Shown: piece by piece, positions 34,168 to 43,457 of the stretch
How positions within the stretch are numbered: the stretch's first letter is position 1
Layout of the letters: each line of letters opens with the position of its first letter
NCBI GenBank assembly: GCA_963708515.1
Contig: CAVPSX010000018.1
Coordinates: forward strand, 186,001-250,000
Direction: 5' to 3'
Length of the DNA: 64,000 nt
Source of the DNA: JAPLJM01 sp963708515
GTDB taxonomy: Bacteria > Desulfobacterota > Syntrophia > Syntrophales > Fen-1087
The notes under the pieces: model-generated
The model's input: only the letters and a program-made list of their open reading frames with translations
The model's database searches: none
Told to the model about the DNA's origin: nothing
Position numbers and translations under genes: made by a program

Positions 34168-34183
34168 TGGCATATAAACTGCA
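34168..34183 (+). promoter_or_regulatory. Sigma-54 (-24/-12) promoter of dctPQM
   Basis: TGGCATATAAACTGCA has GG and GC dinucleotides ten bases apart and matches the TGGCAC-N5-TTGCA consensus except for a few non-critical bases. The dctP start lies 150 bases downstream. Confidence 0.75.
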
Positions 34184-34332
34184 GACCACTGAGTTGTATC
34201 TTGAATTTCAACACTACTGTCAGGGCAATCAGCAAAAGGAGGACTTTGAGGCAAGGGAGCTTTCCTTCACGGGAAAAGTCGAAGGAGGTTTGGGGGCTTT
34301 TTTCATAAAATCAAGCACATTGGAGGTGAGGT

Positions 34333-35430
34333 ATGAAAAGAAAACTCGGTTTGTTTGCATTGATGTCAGCGTTGGTTTTTTCCTTGGTTTTATTCATGCA
34401 GGCTGCGGCGATGGCCGAGCCAATCAAATGGCGCATGGCAACGGGTCGGACCCCGGCATTGACGCCCTACCACGAAGCGGATCTGAATTTCGCAAAGATG
34501 GTCAATGACATGAGTGCCGGAAGGCTCATGATCACCGTTCACCCTGCCGGTGAGCTGATGCCGGCCTTCGAGGTTTTCGACGCCACAAGAAACGGTACGA
34601 TTCAGCTGGCCTCGGCATGGTCCACATACTGGACGACGAAAAATACCGCTTTCGATCTTTTCTGCTCCATGGGATTCATGATGACGGCCTCCGACTGGAT
34701 GACATGGCTTTACAATGGCGGCGGGCTGGAGCTGGGGCAGGAACTGTATGCGAAATACAACATGAAGTTCTTCCCGATGGCCGTTACCGGACCGGAATCA
34801 GGGTTCCGACTCAACAAGCCCATTAACACCCTTGCCGATTTCAAGGGGCGGAAGCTCCGGACGGGCGTGCTTCAGACGATCTGGATCCTACAGCAGTTAG
34901 GCGCCAGTCCGGTCAGAATCCCGGGAGGCGAAGTCTATATGGCGCTCAAGCTTGGGACCATCGATGGGGCCGAGTTTGGCGTTCCCTCAACCGACTGGAA
35001 TATGAAGTTTCAGGAAACGACCAAGTTTTGGCTTACGCCGGCCGGCTGGCATCAGGTGGGAACGGTTTCCGATTTGATGATCAACATGGATGCCTGGAAT
35101 AAACTGCCCGCTGACCTCAAGGCCATCGTCGAAACGGCCGCCCGGGCGAACATGTCATGGTCCTATGCAAAAGCCAACTGGGACGCCATAGCAGCGGTGA
35201 AAAACTTCCAGAAAGCGGGGATCAAGGAAAGCAAGCTCGATAAAGCAGCACAGGATAAGATGGAAAGCCTCGCCATGCAGTTTATGGAGATGGAATCCGC
35301 CAAAAATCCCGACTACGCGAAGATCGCCAAGTCCATGGTCAATTATCTCAAGGAATTCGATAGCGTTCGCAATCTTGAAGGCCGCTTTGCAGCGGGAACA
35401 AGTCTCAAGAAATATCCCAACATCAAGTAA
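34333..35430 (+). CDS. dctP: TRAP transporter substrate-binding protein
   Basis: A 365-residue periplasmic binding protein with signal peptide (ALVFSLVLFMQAAAMA, cut near residue 28) and GGAGGTGAGG before the ATG. DctP features include GELMPAFEVFDATRNGTIQL and the carboxylate-contact region FRLNKPINTLADFKGRKLRT with its conserved Arg. GEVYMALKLGTIDGAE follows. It captures an organic acid, most likely a carboxylate, for the DctQM permease. The ligand is unknown. A strong intercistronic hairpin follows, which often keeps the binding-protein message abundant. Confidence 0.93.
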   Translation: MKRKLGLFALMSALVFSLVLFMQAAAMAEPIKWRMATGRTPALTPYHEADLNFAKMVNDMSAGRLMITVHPAGELMPAFEVFDATRNGTIQLASAWSTYWTTKNTAFDLFCSMGFMMTASDWMTWLYNGGGLELGQELYAKYNMKFFPMAVTGPESGFRLNKPINTLADFKGRKLRTGVLQTIWILQQLGASPVRIPGGEVYMALKLGTIDGAEFGVPSTDWNMKFQETTKFWLTPAGWHQVGTVSDLMINMDAWNKLPADLKAIVETAARANMSWSYAKANWDAIAAVKNFQKAGIKESKLDKAAQDKMESLAMQFMEMESAKNPDYAKIAKSMVNYLKEFDSVRNLEGRFAAGTSLKKYPNIK

Positions 35431-35445
35431 CGTATGGCACGAATC

Positions 35446-35486
35446 ATGAGGCCCCGCTCCGGGTTTCCCCGGAAAGCGGGCCTCAT
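35446..35486 (+). other. Intercistronic hairpin between dctP and dctQ
   Basis: ATGAGGCCCCGCT and AGCGGGCCTCAT are complementary around a C/G-rich loop, with a single bulged C. No U-tract follows, so this looks like an mRNA-stabilising or processing hairpin rather than a terminator. Confidence 0.7.
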
Positions 35487-35532
35487 GATGACCGCAAGGA
35501 CAAAGCCTGATTTGCACAAGGGGGATGCTATA

Positions 35533-36045
35533 ATGTTGCAGCAACTGATGAAGGTTTGTGACGGCATCAATGAATGGACCGGTCGAACGGTGGCCTGGCT
35601 GGTATGGATCGTGATGATCCTGTGCGTATTTGAAGTGATCACGCGGCGTATCTTCAACGCTCCAAACATCTGGTCCTACGATGTGATCAATGTCTTCTAT
35701 GCCGTCAACTTCATGCTTCTGGGGGGCTATACGCTGCTGAAGCGCGGACACGTATCGGTTGATATTTTTTCGGTGCGTCTTTCGAAAAAATTGCAGTCTC
35801 TGCTGCAAATCATCACCTATCTCATTTTTTTCTTTCCCTTTGTCATCGTGATTTTTTATGTGGGATGGAAAACCGCCACAGTATCCTGGATTGATTTCGA
35901 ACGGACATCCATCGGATTGCCCCTGATCATGCCCGTCATGAAGACGGCCATGCCGGCCGCTGCACTATTGCTTTTCATCCAGGGCATCCCCGAAGTGACA
36001 AGATCCATCATTACTTTCAGGAAGGAGGGTCAGCCTGATGTTTAA
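35533..36045 (+). CDS. dctQ: TRAP transporter small permease subunit
   Basis: A 170-residue protein with four hydrophobic segments and the DctQ pattern (EVITRRIFNAPNIWSYDVIN, LLGGYTLLKRGHVSVDIF). The ATG at 35533 is chosen because AAGGGGGAT lies 8 bases upstream; a longer reading would run through the intercistronic hairpin. It overlaps dctM by 8 bases. Confidence 0.9.
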   Translation: MLQQLMKVCDGINEWTGRTVAWLVWIVMILCVFEVITRRIFNAPNIWSYDVINVFYAVNFMLLGGYTLLKRGHVSVDIFSVRLSKKLQSLLQIITYLIFFFPFVIVIFYVGWKTATVSWIDFERTSIGLPLIMPVMKTAMPAAALLLFIQGIPEVTRSIITFRKEGQPDV

Positions 36046-37366
36046 TATTGATCCCATCACCATCACTTTCCTGATGTTTGGCGGACTCCTCCTGGGTTTG
36101 TTTCTCGGCCATTCCCTTGCCTTTGTCTTTGGCGGGCTCGCGGTGATATTCGGATACATTACGTGGGGGCCGGTCTGCTTTTCTCTTTTCTCCAGTCGCA
36201 TCATCGGCCTGATGGATAATTTCATCCTGGTGGCGATTCCCATGTTCATTCTGATGGCAAACCTGCTCAATAACTCCGGCGTCGCCGACAATCTTTTCGA
36301 TTCGCTGCGGTACCTCATGGGCCCGATCCGGGGAGGCATCGCGCTGGCCGTGGTGATCGTCTGCACGCTTTTTGCCGCCTGCACGGGCGTGATTGCCGCC
36401 TCGATCGTCTCCATGGGGCTGCTGGGGCTTCCGATCATGATCAAATACGGCTACGACAAGGAACTGGCCTGTGGGACGATCTGCGCGGGAGGGTCGCTGG
36501 GCATCCTGATCCCGCCCAGCATCATGCTGGTCGTCATGGCCGATATGACGGGGCTGTCCGTGGGCAAACTCTTTGTCGGCAGTGTCGTCCCCGGCCTCTT
36601 GCTCGCTTTTTTATACTCCCTTTATATTCTGGTTTTGTGCGGGTTCAAACCGGAGCTGGGACCGCCCCTGTCGAAGGAAGAGAGAAGCAAGGTGTCCATG
36701 CCCCAGGTCCTCAGGATGGCGATGGTGTCCCTGGTCCCGCCCGTCATTTTGATCCTGGGCGTTCTGGGCTCTATATTCACGGGGATCGCCACGGCTACGG
36801 AAGCCTCCGCTGTCGGGGCGTTCCTGGCGCTGCTCATGACAATCGCCTACGGGCGTTTCAGCTGGAAGATGCTGGAAGAAGTGACGCTTTCTACAGCAAA
36901 GACCGTCGCCATGGTCATGATGATCCTGGTTGGCGCCACCTGCTTTACCGGTGTATTTATGGGTAGCGGGGGAGGCAATGCGGTGTCGTCTTTCATCCTG
37001 GGGCTCGGTCTCGGGAAATGGGCAACTTTTTTCATTATGCATTTTGTCATTTTTATTTTAGGGATGTTCATTGACTGGATTGGCATCGTCTATCTCACTT
37101 TTCCCATATTTATGCCGATTGCGATGGCGCTCGGTTTTGATCCGCTCTGGTTTGTGGTGCTTGCTGCCGTCAATCTCCAGTCTTCCTTTCTGACGCCGCC
37201 TTTCGGATATGCCCTTTTCTTCATGAAAGGCATTGCGGCCAAGGATCTCACGACGGCGCAGATCTACCGCAGCGTCGTTCCTTTTGTCATCATCATCCTC
37301 ATCGGCGTGCTGCTGTGCGTCTTGTTCCCGGAGTTGATCACAGCACCCGCCGAACTCATACAATAG
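36038..37366 (+). CDS. dctM: TRAP transporter large permease subunit
   Basis: A 442-residue membrane protein with about twelve hydrophobic segments. DctM motifs include IPMFILMANLL, GGSLGILIPPSIMLVV, ATATEASAVGAFLAL and GMFIDWIGIVYLTFPIFMPI. It catalyses sodium- or proton-driven import of the DctP-bound acid. It is translationally coupled to dctQ. AGGAGG just before the next gene marks the start of the CoA-transferase. Confidence 0.94.
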   Translation: MFNIDPITITFLMFGGLLLGLFLGHSLAFVFGGLAVIFGYITWGPVCFSLFSSRIIGLMDNFILVAIPMFILMANLLNNSGVADNLFDSLRYLMGPIRGGIALAVVIVCTLFAACTGVIAASIVSMGLLGLPIMIKYGYDKELACGTICAGGSLGILIPPSIMLVVMADMTGLSVGKLFVGSVVPGLLLAFLYSLYILVLCGFKPELGPPLSKEERSKVSMPQVLRMAMVSLVPPVILILGVLGSIFTGIATATEASAVGAFLALLMTIAYGRFSWKMLEEVTLSTAKTVAMVMMILVGATCFTGVFMGSGGGNAVSSFILGLGLGKWATFFIMHFVIFILGMFIDWIGIVYLTFPIFMPIAMALGFDPLWFVVLAAVNLQSSFLTPPFGYALFFMKGIAAKDLTTAQIYRSVVPFVIIILIGVLLCVLFPELITAPAELIQ

Positions 37367-37512
37367 GATATGAACTGGCCTGAGTGCACATGCCGTGAAA
37401 CAGTGAAGCATCTAAGAACGATGACTTGCCGTAGATATAAAGGTATCTGCCAAAGCAAGACAAATGAACTCGCAGGATAGCGATATCATTCTCAACAGGA
37501 GGTATGCCGGTC

Positions 37513-39394
37513 GTGAGAAAGAATAAAATTGTAACCCCCGCCGAAGCGATGGCTGAGATCAACGATGGCGATGTGCCTGGCTGTTGAAGGATTCCTTGGC
37601 AGCGGCACGGCGGAAGAACTCTGTCTGGCCCTCGAGAAAAGATACCTTGAGACGAATGCCCCCAAAGATCTGACATTGATTCATTCTTCCGGGCCGGGTG
37701 ATGCGGCGGCGCGCGGCATCAATCATCTCGCCCACAAAGGGCTCTTCAAGCGCGTGATCTCCGGTCATTTCGGCCTGGTCCCAAAAATCGGTCGTCTTGT
37801 CCTCGATAATGAATTCGACTCATACAACTTTCCGCAGGGTATCCTGACCAACTTCTACCGGGCCGTGGCCGGAAACCGTCCCGGATTCTTTTCCAGGGTC
37901 GGCCTGGGAACCTTCGTGGATCCGCGCATCGAGGGCGGCAAGATCAACAAAAAAGCCCGGGAGGATCTGATCCGCATTATCGAGATTGACGGGCAGGAGT
38001 GGCTCTTCATGAAGTCATTCCCCATCGACGTGTGCTTTGTCCGCGGGACGACGGCGGATATCACCGGCAATGTTTCGATGGAAAGGGAGGTGCTGACCGT
38101 GGATGCCCTGTCGACGGCCATGGCGACGCACAACAGCGGCGGCATCGTCATCGTTCAGGTGGAGCGCATCGCCAACCGGGGATCGTTGCACCCGAAGGCT
38201 GTGAAGATTCCCGGCATCCTGGTCGATTATGTGGTTGTCGCCGAACCTGCAAACCACATGCAGACGTTTGCGACACAGTACAGCCCTTCCTTTGCCGGTG
38301 AAACCCGGGTGCCCATGAAGTCCGGACAGAAGCTCGACCTCGACGAGCGCAAGATCATCGCGCGCCGGGCGAACCTGGAACTGCGGCCCTACGACATCAT
38401 CAACCTGGGCATCGGCGTGCCGGAGGGCGTCTCTGTGGTTGCCAACGAAGAGAAGATCCTCGAATATCTGACGATGACCGTGGAGCCCGGCATTATCGGC
38501 GGCATGCCGACGGGAGGCCTCGATTTCGGCGCTGCCGTAAACCCCGAAGCCATTATCGACATGCCCGACCAGTTCGATTTCTACGACGGCGGCGGATTGG
38601 ACCTTGCCTGTCTGGGCATGGCGCAGTGCGACGAGCAGGGCAACGTCAATTCCAGCAAGTTCGGCCCCCGCCTGGCCGGCTGCGGCGGGTTTATCGATAT
38701 CAGCCAGAACGCGAAGAAGACCCTGTTTGTCGGCACATTCACAGCGGGAGGGTTGGAAACGGCCATCGAGGACGGCAAGCTTAAAATCATTCAGGAGGGA
38801 AAGACAAGGAAATTTGTAAAGCAGGTTGATCAGATTACGTTCAGCGGCAGAATCGGCGGCACGAGCGGTCAGGAGATCTTTTATATGACCGAACGGTGCA
38901 TCTTGAAGCTGATAAACGGAAAGGTGGAATTAATCGAAGTCGCACCCGGCATCGACATTGAAACAGACATCCTGGCGCATATGGATTTTCGCCCTGTCAT
39001 GAATGACGTCAAGATCATGGATCCGAGAATTTTCAAACCTTCTGCGATGAGCATTCGTAAGGAATTCCTCAAATACGATATTCAGAGACGCAGCGACTAT
39101 TTAGCTGATCAAAACACCTTGTTCCTCAACCTCAAAGGACTGGAAGCAGAAAATATCCAGGATATCGAGATCATCAAAGAGGTGATCGAACAGATGTGTG
39201 CCGAAGCAGGGGGGGAAATCAAGGCCGTCGCAACGTACGGCTTCGATATCGATGAAGAACTGATGGAAGCTTACGTGGAAATGGGGGCGTATATAGCAAA
39301 AAATTATCACGCCACCGTCTCACAATTTGGTAATCGTGAAGAAATGAGAGAGAAACTTGGCGATGCATTTGTGAAGCGCGCGCTTGAATCTTGA
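37513..39394 (+). CDS. Acyl-CoA:carboxylate CoA-transferase (family I), one-base frameshift near the start, long C-terminus
   Basis: The gene should start at GTG 37513 (AGGAGG about 10 bases upstream). The protein begins VRKNKIVTPAEAMAEINDGD, but an extra C in GTGCCTG near 37577 shifts the frame. The intact part (from 37565, 609 residues) continues with LAVEGFLGSG. It is a two-domain class I CoA-transferase like propionate CoA-transferase. The catalytic Glu is in MTVEPGIIGGMPTGG (about residue 307 of the intact part), and LGIGVPEGV is the oxyanion-side motif. It exceeds the usual ~520 residues by a C-terminal extension of about 100. It probably activates the acid imported by dctPQM, which it follows by 146 bases. 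Confidence 0.85.
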
Positions 39395-39510
39395 TAGAGG
39401 AAACAGGATGTGAGCGCTTTGCATAACCCCTGAAAAATAGCGGTATCGATCTGCAAATCGGACGATCGGATACATATTCCTTGCACGATCCCTGCATGGT
39501 TATTATTTCT

Positions 39511-39539
39511 TTGACACACAACCGTGACCATCTTATACT
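39511..39539 (+). promoter_or_regulatory. Consensus sigma-70 promoter giving a near-leaderless mtnA message
   Basis: TTGACA (39511-39516), 17-base spacer, TATACT (39534-39539). Transcription would start about 39546, two or three bases before the mtnA ATG, so the mRNA would lack a ribosome site. Confidence 0.75.
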
Positions 39540-39548
39540 CCCACCCTA

Positions 39549-40598
39549 ATGAATCAGATCAGAACCCTGTTCTGGCAGGACAACGCGGTCGTCATGATCG
39601 ACCAGAAGACCCTGCCGCTTGAGGAACGCACGCTTGTCTGCACGCGCTACGAAGAGGTCGCCGCGGCCATCAACGATCTGACCGTGCGCGGCGCACCGGC
39701 CATCGGCGTGGCCGCCGCCATGGGCATCGCACTGGGCGCGCGGCAGCTTCAGGCGGCAAATCCCGAGGCGTTTCGTAGGGATTTCATGGCGATCTGCGAC
39801 GCATTCGCCCGGACCCGCCCGACGGCCCGCAACCTCTTCTGGGCCATCGAACGCATGGAACGGTGCTTTGAAAAGGCGCTGGCATCAGACACATCCACAA
39901 CCCCTTCTGACATCAGCCAGGCCCTCGTCGCCGAGGCCATCGGGATCTGCGAGGAGGACATCGCCGTCAACCGGAAGATGGGCGCCGCCGGCCGGTCCCT
40001 GATCAAGGATGGCGACCGCATTCTGACCCACTGCAATGCTGGCGCGCTGGCCACGGCCGGTTACGGCACGGCCCTCGGCGTCATACGCGCGGCCTGCGAG
40101 GAGGGGAAAAAAATCCACGTCTTCGTGGATGAGACGCGGCCGGTCCTGCAGGGGGCGCGGCTGACGGCCTGGGAACTCATGAAGGACAACATCCCCGCCA
40201 CGCTCATTACCGACAACATGGCCGGCTTTCTCATGCAGCGCAGGAAAATTGATCTCGTGATTACGGGAGCCGACCGCATTGCCGCAAACGGCGACACGGC
40301 CAACAAGATCGGCACCTATGCCCTGGCAGTTCTGGCTAAGGAGAACAACATCCCCTTCTATATCGCCGCTCCGCGATCGACCATCGACATGTCCCTGAAA
40401 ACCGGCGACGAGATCCCCATTGAAGAACGCAGCAGCGAAGAAGTCGTTGCCTTTCAAGGCGCACGCAGCGCCCCTTTCGGCATGCCGGTTTATAACCCGG
40501 CCTTTGACGTGACCCCGCACCGCTACATCACAGCCATCATCACCGAAGCCGGCGTGATCCGACCGCCCTTTAAAAAGAATCTGTCGGCCCTATTCTAA
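39549..40598 (+). CDS. mtnA: S-methyl-5-thioribose-1-phosphate isomerase
   Basis: A 349-residue enzyme of the methionine salvage pathway. Family motifs: LTVRGAPAIGVAAAMGIALG, the cysteine segment HCNAGALATAGYGTALGV, VDETRPVLQGARLTAWEL, and the catalytic Asp in ITGADRIAANGDTANKIGT. The start at 39549 matches the family N-terminus, yet no ribosome site precedes it (CTCCCACCCTA). It is monocistronic. No other methionine-salvage gene is visible nearby, so it may serve 5-deoxyribose or methylthioribose disposal in an anaerobe. Confidence 0.94.
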   Translation: MNQIRTLFWQDNAVVMIDQKTLPLEERTLVCTRYEEVAAAINDLTVRGAPAIGVAAAMGIALGARQLQAANPEAFRRDFMAICDAFARTRPTARNLFWAIERMERCFEKALASDTSTTPSDISQALVAEAIGICEEDIAVNRKMGAAGRSLIKDGDRILTHCNAGALATAGYGTALGVIRAACEEGKKIHVFVDETRPVLQGARLTAWELMKDNIPATLITDNMAGFLMQRRKIDLVITGADRIAANGDTANKIGTYALAVLAKENNIPFYIAAPRSTIDMSLKTGDEIPIEERSSEEVVAFQGARSAPFGMPVYNPAFDVTPHRYITAIITEAGVIRPPFKKNLSALF

Positions 40599-40851
40599 AA
40601 AAGCAATCTTGTCATCGTTTTTCCCCAGCAGATGAAAATGACCAGATCGCCGCATGGGATTCTCTAGAAGCGCCAACGCCATAGAAACGATTTTTCAATT
40701 ACGTATCCAGTCGTGTGAACGAGCCCTTCCTGAAGGATGATTCCCTTGACTGCCGTAATGGATCCATGAATCTTGCCACATGGAGTGCGAATAGTCATAG
40801 CAGGAACTAATGCGCAAGAGAAAACAGCTATCTACGATCAATCAAAGTGGC

Positions 40852-41832
40852 TCAGGGTGTGGACCTGGAAAAGGTGCGCTCCAGGCCTTCTTCCAGGGCT
40901 ATGCGTGTTTGCCATCCAAGCTCATGACGCGCCTTCGATGCGTCAAAACGAATATTCGCGTACTGAGCCTTGAATTCATAAGAAGTCGTGACGATGGATG
41001 CGATACCAAACCGGTTTAGGCGATCGGCCATCGCTGCTCCGGCGAGAAGGAGCGGAAGGGGCAGCGGGACGGTGACGAACCGGACAGCGGCTGCAGCCCG
41101 GTAACGGTCAAGGAATTCTTTTTGAGTGATCACGACATGGTCGACCAGATTGTAGGCTTGTCCGACGGCTTTATCGGTGGATAGGGCAAGCAGAATTCCA
41201 TCGACGGTGTTGTCCACATATGTCAAAGGGAGCGGTTTTCCCCCACCGCCCACGAGCAGAAAGAGCTTTTTCGTGGCGAAGTATCCCACATCGGGATGTA
41301 CCACCCGCCCACCCGGGCCGTGGATGATTCCAGGTCGGATCACGACCACGGGCAATCCTTGCGACAGATACCGATATGCGTGTTTTTCCGCTTCAATCTT
41401 CGCATGGGCGTAAGGTCCCAGCCGCTCGGGATGGGGATCCAGGGGAGATGTTTCATCAAGGATGGCCCCTTTCTGAAGGCCCCCTCTCTGATAGACGTTG
41501 ATGGAACTGATATGTACAAATCGCTTCACGCCCGCCTCGTGGGATAGTTTGAGCATCCACTCTGTTCCCTGGATAGTGGTTTCTGTGTACTCCCGCCAAG
41601 ACCCTCTCATCGCAGCAGCAGCATGGCAGACCACATCGACGCCATCGATTGCCTTACGCAAACTGTCTTGATCCTTCATATCTCCCCGAATGATCTCGAC
41701 ATGATCCCTTTGCAGCCGGCTATCCATGCCGATCCGACGGGAAAGTGCTCGAACGAAGTCGCCTCGCGCAGCCAGTGCTGATACTAGGTAGCCTCCCAGA
41801 AAACCCGTTGCTCCGGTGACCAAAACTTTCAT
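40852..41832 (-). CDS. NAD-dependent epimerase/dehydratase (extended SDR, 3-beta-HSD-like)
   Basis: A 326-residue protein; the start at 41832 opens directly with MKVLVTGATGFLGGYLV, the NAD motif. The catalytic YxxxK occurs in YAHAKIEAEKHAY, and VIRPGIIHGPGG, LPLTYVDNTVDGI are typical of the 3-beta-hydroxysteroid dehydrogenase-like extended SDRs. The substrate is probably a nucleotide sugar or an isoprenoid/sterol-like alcohol and cannot be told from sequence. A strong promoter lies about 320 bases upstream at 42152-42181. Confidence 0.85.
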   Translation of the reverse strand: MKVLVTGATGFLGGYLVSALAARGDFVRALSRRIGMDSRLQRDHVEIIRGDMKDQDSLRKAIDGVDVVCHAAAAMRGSWREYTETTIQGTEWMLKLSHEAGVKRFVHISSINVYQRGGLQKGAILDETSPLDPHPERLGPYAHAKIEAEKHAYRYLSQGLPVVVIRPGIIHGPGGRVVHPDVGYFATKKLFLLVGGGGKPLPLTYVDNTVDGILLALSTDKAVGQAYNLVDHVVITQKEFLDRYRAAAAVRFVTVPLPLPLLLAGAAMADRLNRFGIASIVTTSYEFKAQYANIRFDASKARHELGWQTRIALEEGLERTFSRSTP

Positions 41833-42481
41833 GGATTTTGCCTGTCCCCTAATCCTACGGCTGAGAATCGCCATGTTTTACGAAGGTGTTGACGTGCCGT
41901 TTCATAGCGGCGGCGTTCTTGGATGAGAATCCGCCCCCTGAATATGTCCAATGGTTGATTCAGAAATCTGTTATTTGAAAGCTTCCCGAAAACCGGAATG
42001 GCTTTTGGAAAGCAGGTCGCTGTAAAGATTGCAGAGTGGCAAAGTGATGCTGACGATAACATCATAAAGAAAAAGCAATAAGCCGTCTTCGCCAGACACC
42101 TGGATGATTTTTCGAGTTCTCACCGATAAGAATTTCCTTTGCGACGGCCGGAGTATAAGACAAGTGAAGCTTGTATGTCAAAGGAAGTTTGGCGGAACAA
42201 TGGAGTGTATTTGAAGATGATTCGTCGCCAGCAAGACCTCCGGTTTCGGGTGCATGCAATAAGCTGACAAAATTCAGACGCCAGACTTCAAGCGGCGATG
42301 GCCTGACTTCAGGTGAATCCGGCGCACACTGTGGAGGGCGATGTTGAAAACCTATTCATCCTTACTCACGGTACTGTTTCGCCGTGAAGGGCTGGCAATA
42401 GACAAGGGATTGCTTTTTTCAATGCATAAATTAGGAGAAACAAAGCGGTGTGCCAATACAAAACCGCTCATCCTGTGGGCG
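41833..42481. other. Long intergenic region with one promoter
   Basis: No gene here is supported: the short open frames lack ribosome sites and family resemblance. The only clear signal is a minus-strand promoter at 42152-42181. The leader between that promoter and the epimerase gene (about 310 bases) shows no recognised RNA element. Confidence 0.5.
42152..42181 (-). promoter_or_regulatory. Consensus promoter with palindromic spacer
   Basis: Minus strand TTGACA (42176-42181), 18-base spacer, TATACT (42152-42157). The spacer contains the inverted repeat ACAAG-N5-CTTGT, a plausible repressor site. It points toward the epimerase gene. Confidence 0.65.
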
Positions 42482-43411
42482 TCACTCCCAGGGAAACGGC
42501 CTTCCCCGCTCAAAATCGGGTAAAAGATGGCGGTCATCGACCTCCTGGAGATAGAGGTTTTTAAAACCCAGCGTCAGGGAATGATCGACGACAGCTTGAT
42601 ATTCCTGGCGGGCGACACGCCGCCGGAGGAGCGGGTGACGCTTTATGGCCGGGATGGGTGTGTACTGGGACATGATGCTCAAGGCAACCTCCGGGGAAAG
42701 ATGGGAACGGATCAGATCGAGGGCGGCAATGCTGTTTTCAACGAGGCCCGGCATTACCAGATGGCGGATCAGCAGGCCGCCTGTGGCGATGCCGTCGTTC
42801 AGGTAAAGGCCCTCCCCGACCTGCCGGGCCATCTCTTTCAGTGCGGAGACGGCAAAAGCTGCATAATCGCTTACTCCCGACAGCATACGAGCCGTTTCAT
42901 CTGAACCGTACTTGAAATCGGGCAGATAAATGTCCACATCGCCGGCCAGGCGCCGGATGATCTGTGGATCCTCGTAGCCGCTGCAATTATAGACAAAAGG
43001 AATCTCAAGGCCCTGATTGCGGGCCAGACGCAGGCCTTCGATGATCAGGGGCATCTGGGGCGTCGGTGTCACCGCGTTGATGTTGTGGCAACTTTCGTCC
43101 TGCAGATCCAGCATCATGCGCGCGAGCCCGGCGGGGGTCATGGTCTTGCCCACTGCACTGTGGCTGATCTGATAGTTCTGGCAGAAGACACACCGCAGAT
43201 TGCAGGATGAAAAAAAGATCGTTCCCGATCCATGGCGGCCCGACAGGGGCGGCTCTTCGCCGAGATGTGGGAGGGCGCAATCCACGACAAGATGGCCCGG
43301 AAGCCCGCAGAATCCAACTTCCCCGGCCGTTCGATCCGTCCCGCACCGCCTGGGACATAGGATGCAATGTTGCAGTAAGTCCAGCATCGGTTGGTAATTG
43401 ACTGTTTTCAA
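42482..43411 (-). CDS. Radical SAM protein, PflA/AmrS-like
   Basis: A 309-residue protein with an N-terminal cysteine motif CILCPRRCGTDR and GFCG. The radical SAM cluster motif CNLRCVFCQNYQ (CxxxCxxC) follows. The later NAVTPTPQMPLIIEGLRLAR and PDFKYGSDETARML segments match the group of PFL-activase-like enzymes that includes AmmeMemoRadiSam proteins. It would use S-adenosylmethionine to make a radical. The target is unknown and no glycyl-radical enzyme is adjacent. The start is uncertain: TTG at 43411 without a clear ribosome site, or ATG at 43387. Confidence 0.8.
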   Translation of the reverse strand: MKTVNYQPMLDLLQHCILCPRRCGTDRTAGEVGFCGLPGHLVVDCALPHLGEEPPLSGRHGSGTIFFSSCNLRCVFCQNYQISHSAVGKTMTPAGLARMMLDLQDESCHNINAVTPTPQMPLIIEGLRLARNQGLEIPFVYNCSGYEDPQIIRRLAGDVDIYLPDFKYGSDETARMLSGVSDYAAFAVSALKEMARQVGEGLYLNDGIATGGLLIRHLVMPGLVENSIAALDLIRSHLSPEVALSIMSQYTPIPAIKRHPLLRRRVARQEYQAVVDHSLTLGFKNLYLQEVDDRHLLPDFERGRPFPWE

Positions 43412-43457
43412 GCGACATTCAAAAGACTTGCCGGAGGCATCGCTGACAATTGCCTGT

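Noticed and set aside
42341..42523. Short plus-strand open frame of 60 codons
   Set aside because: No ribosome site, overlaps the radical SAM gene end, and has no recognised motif.
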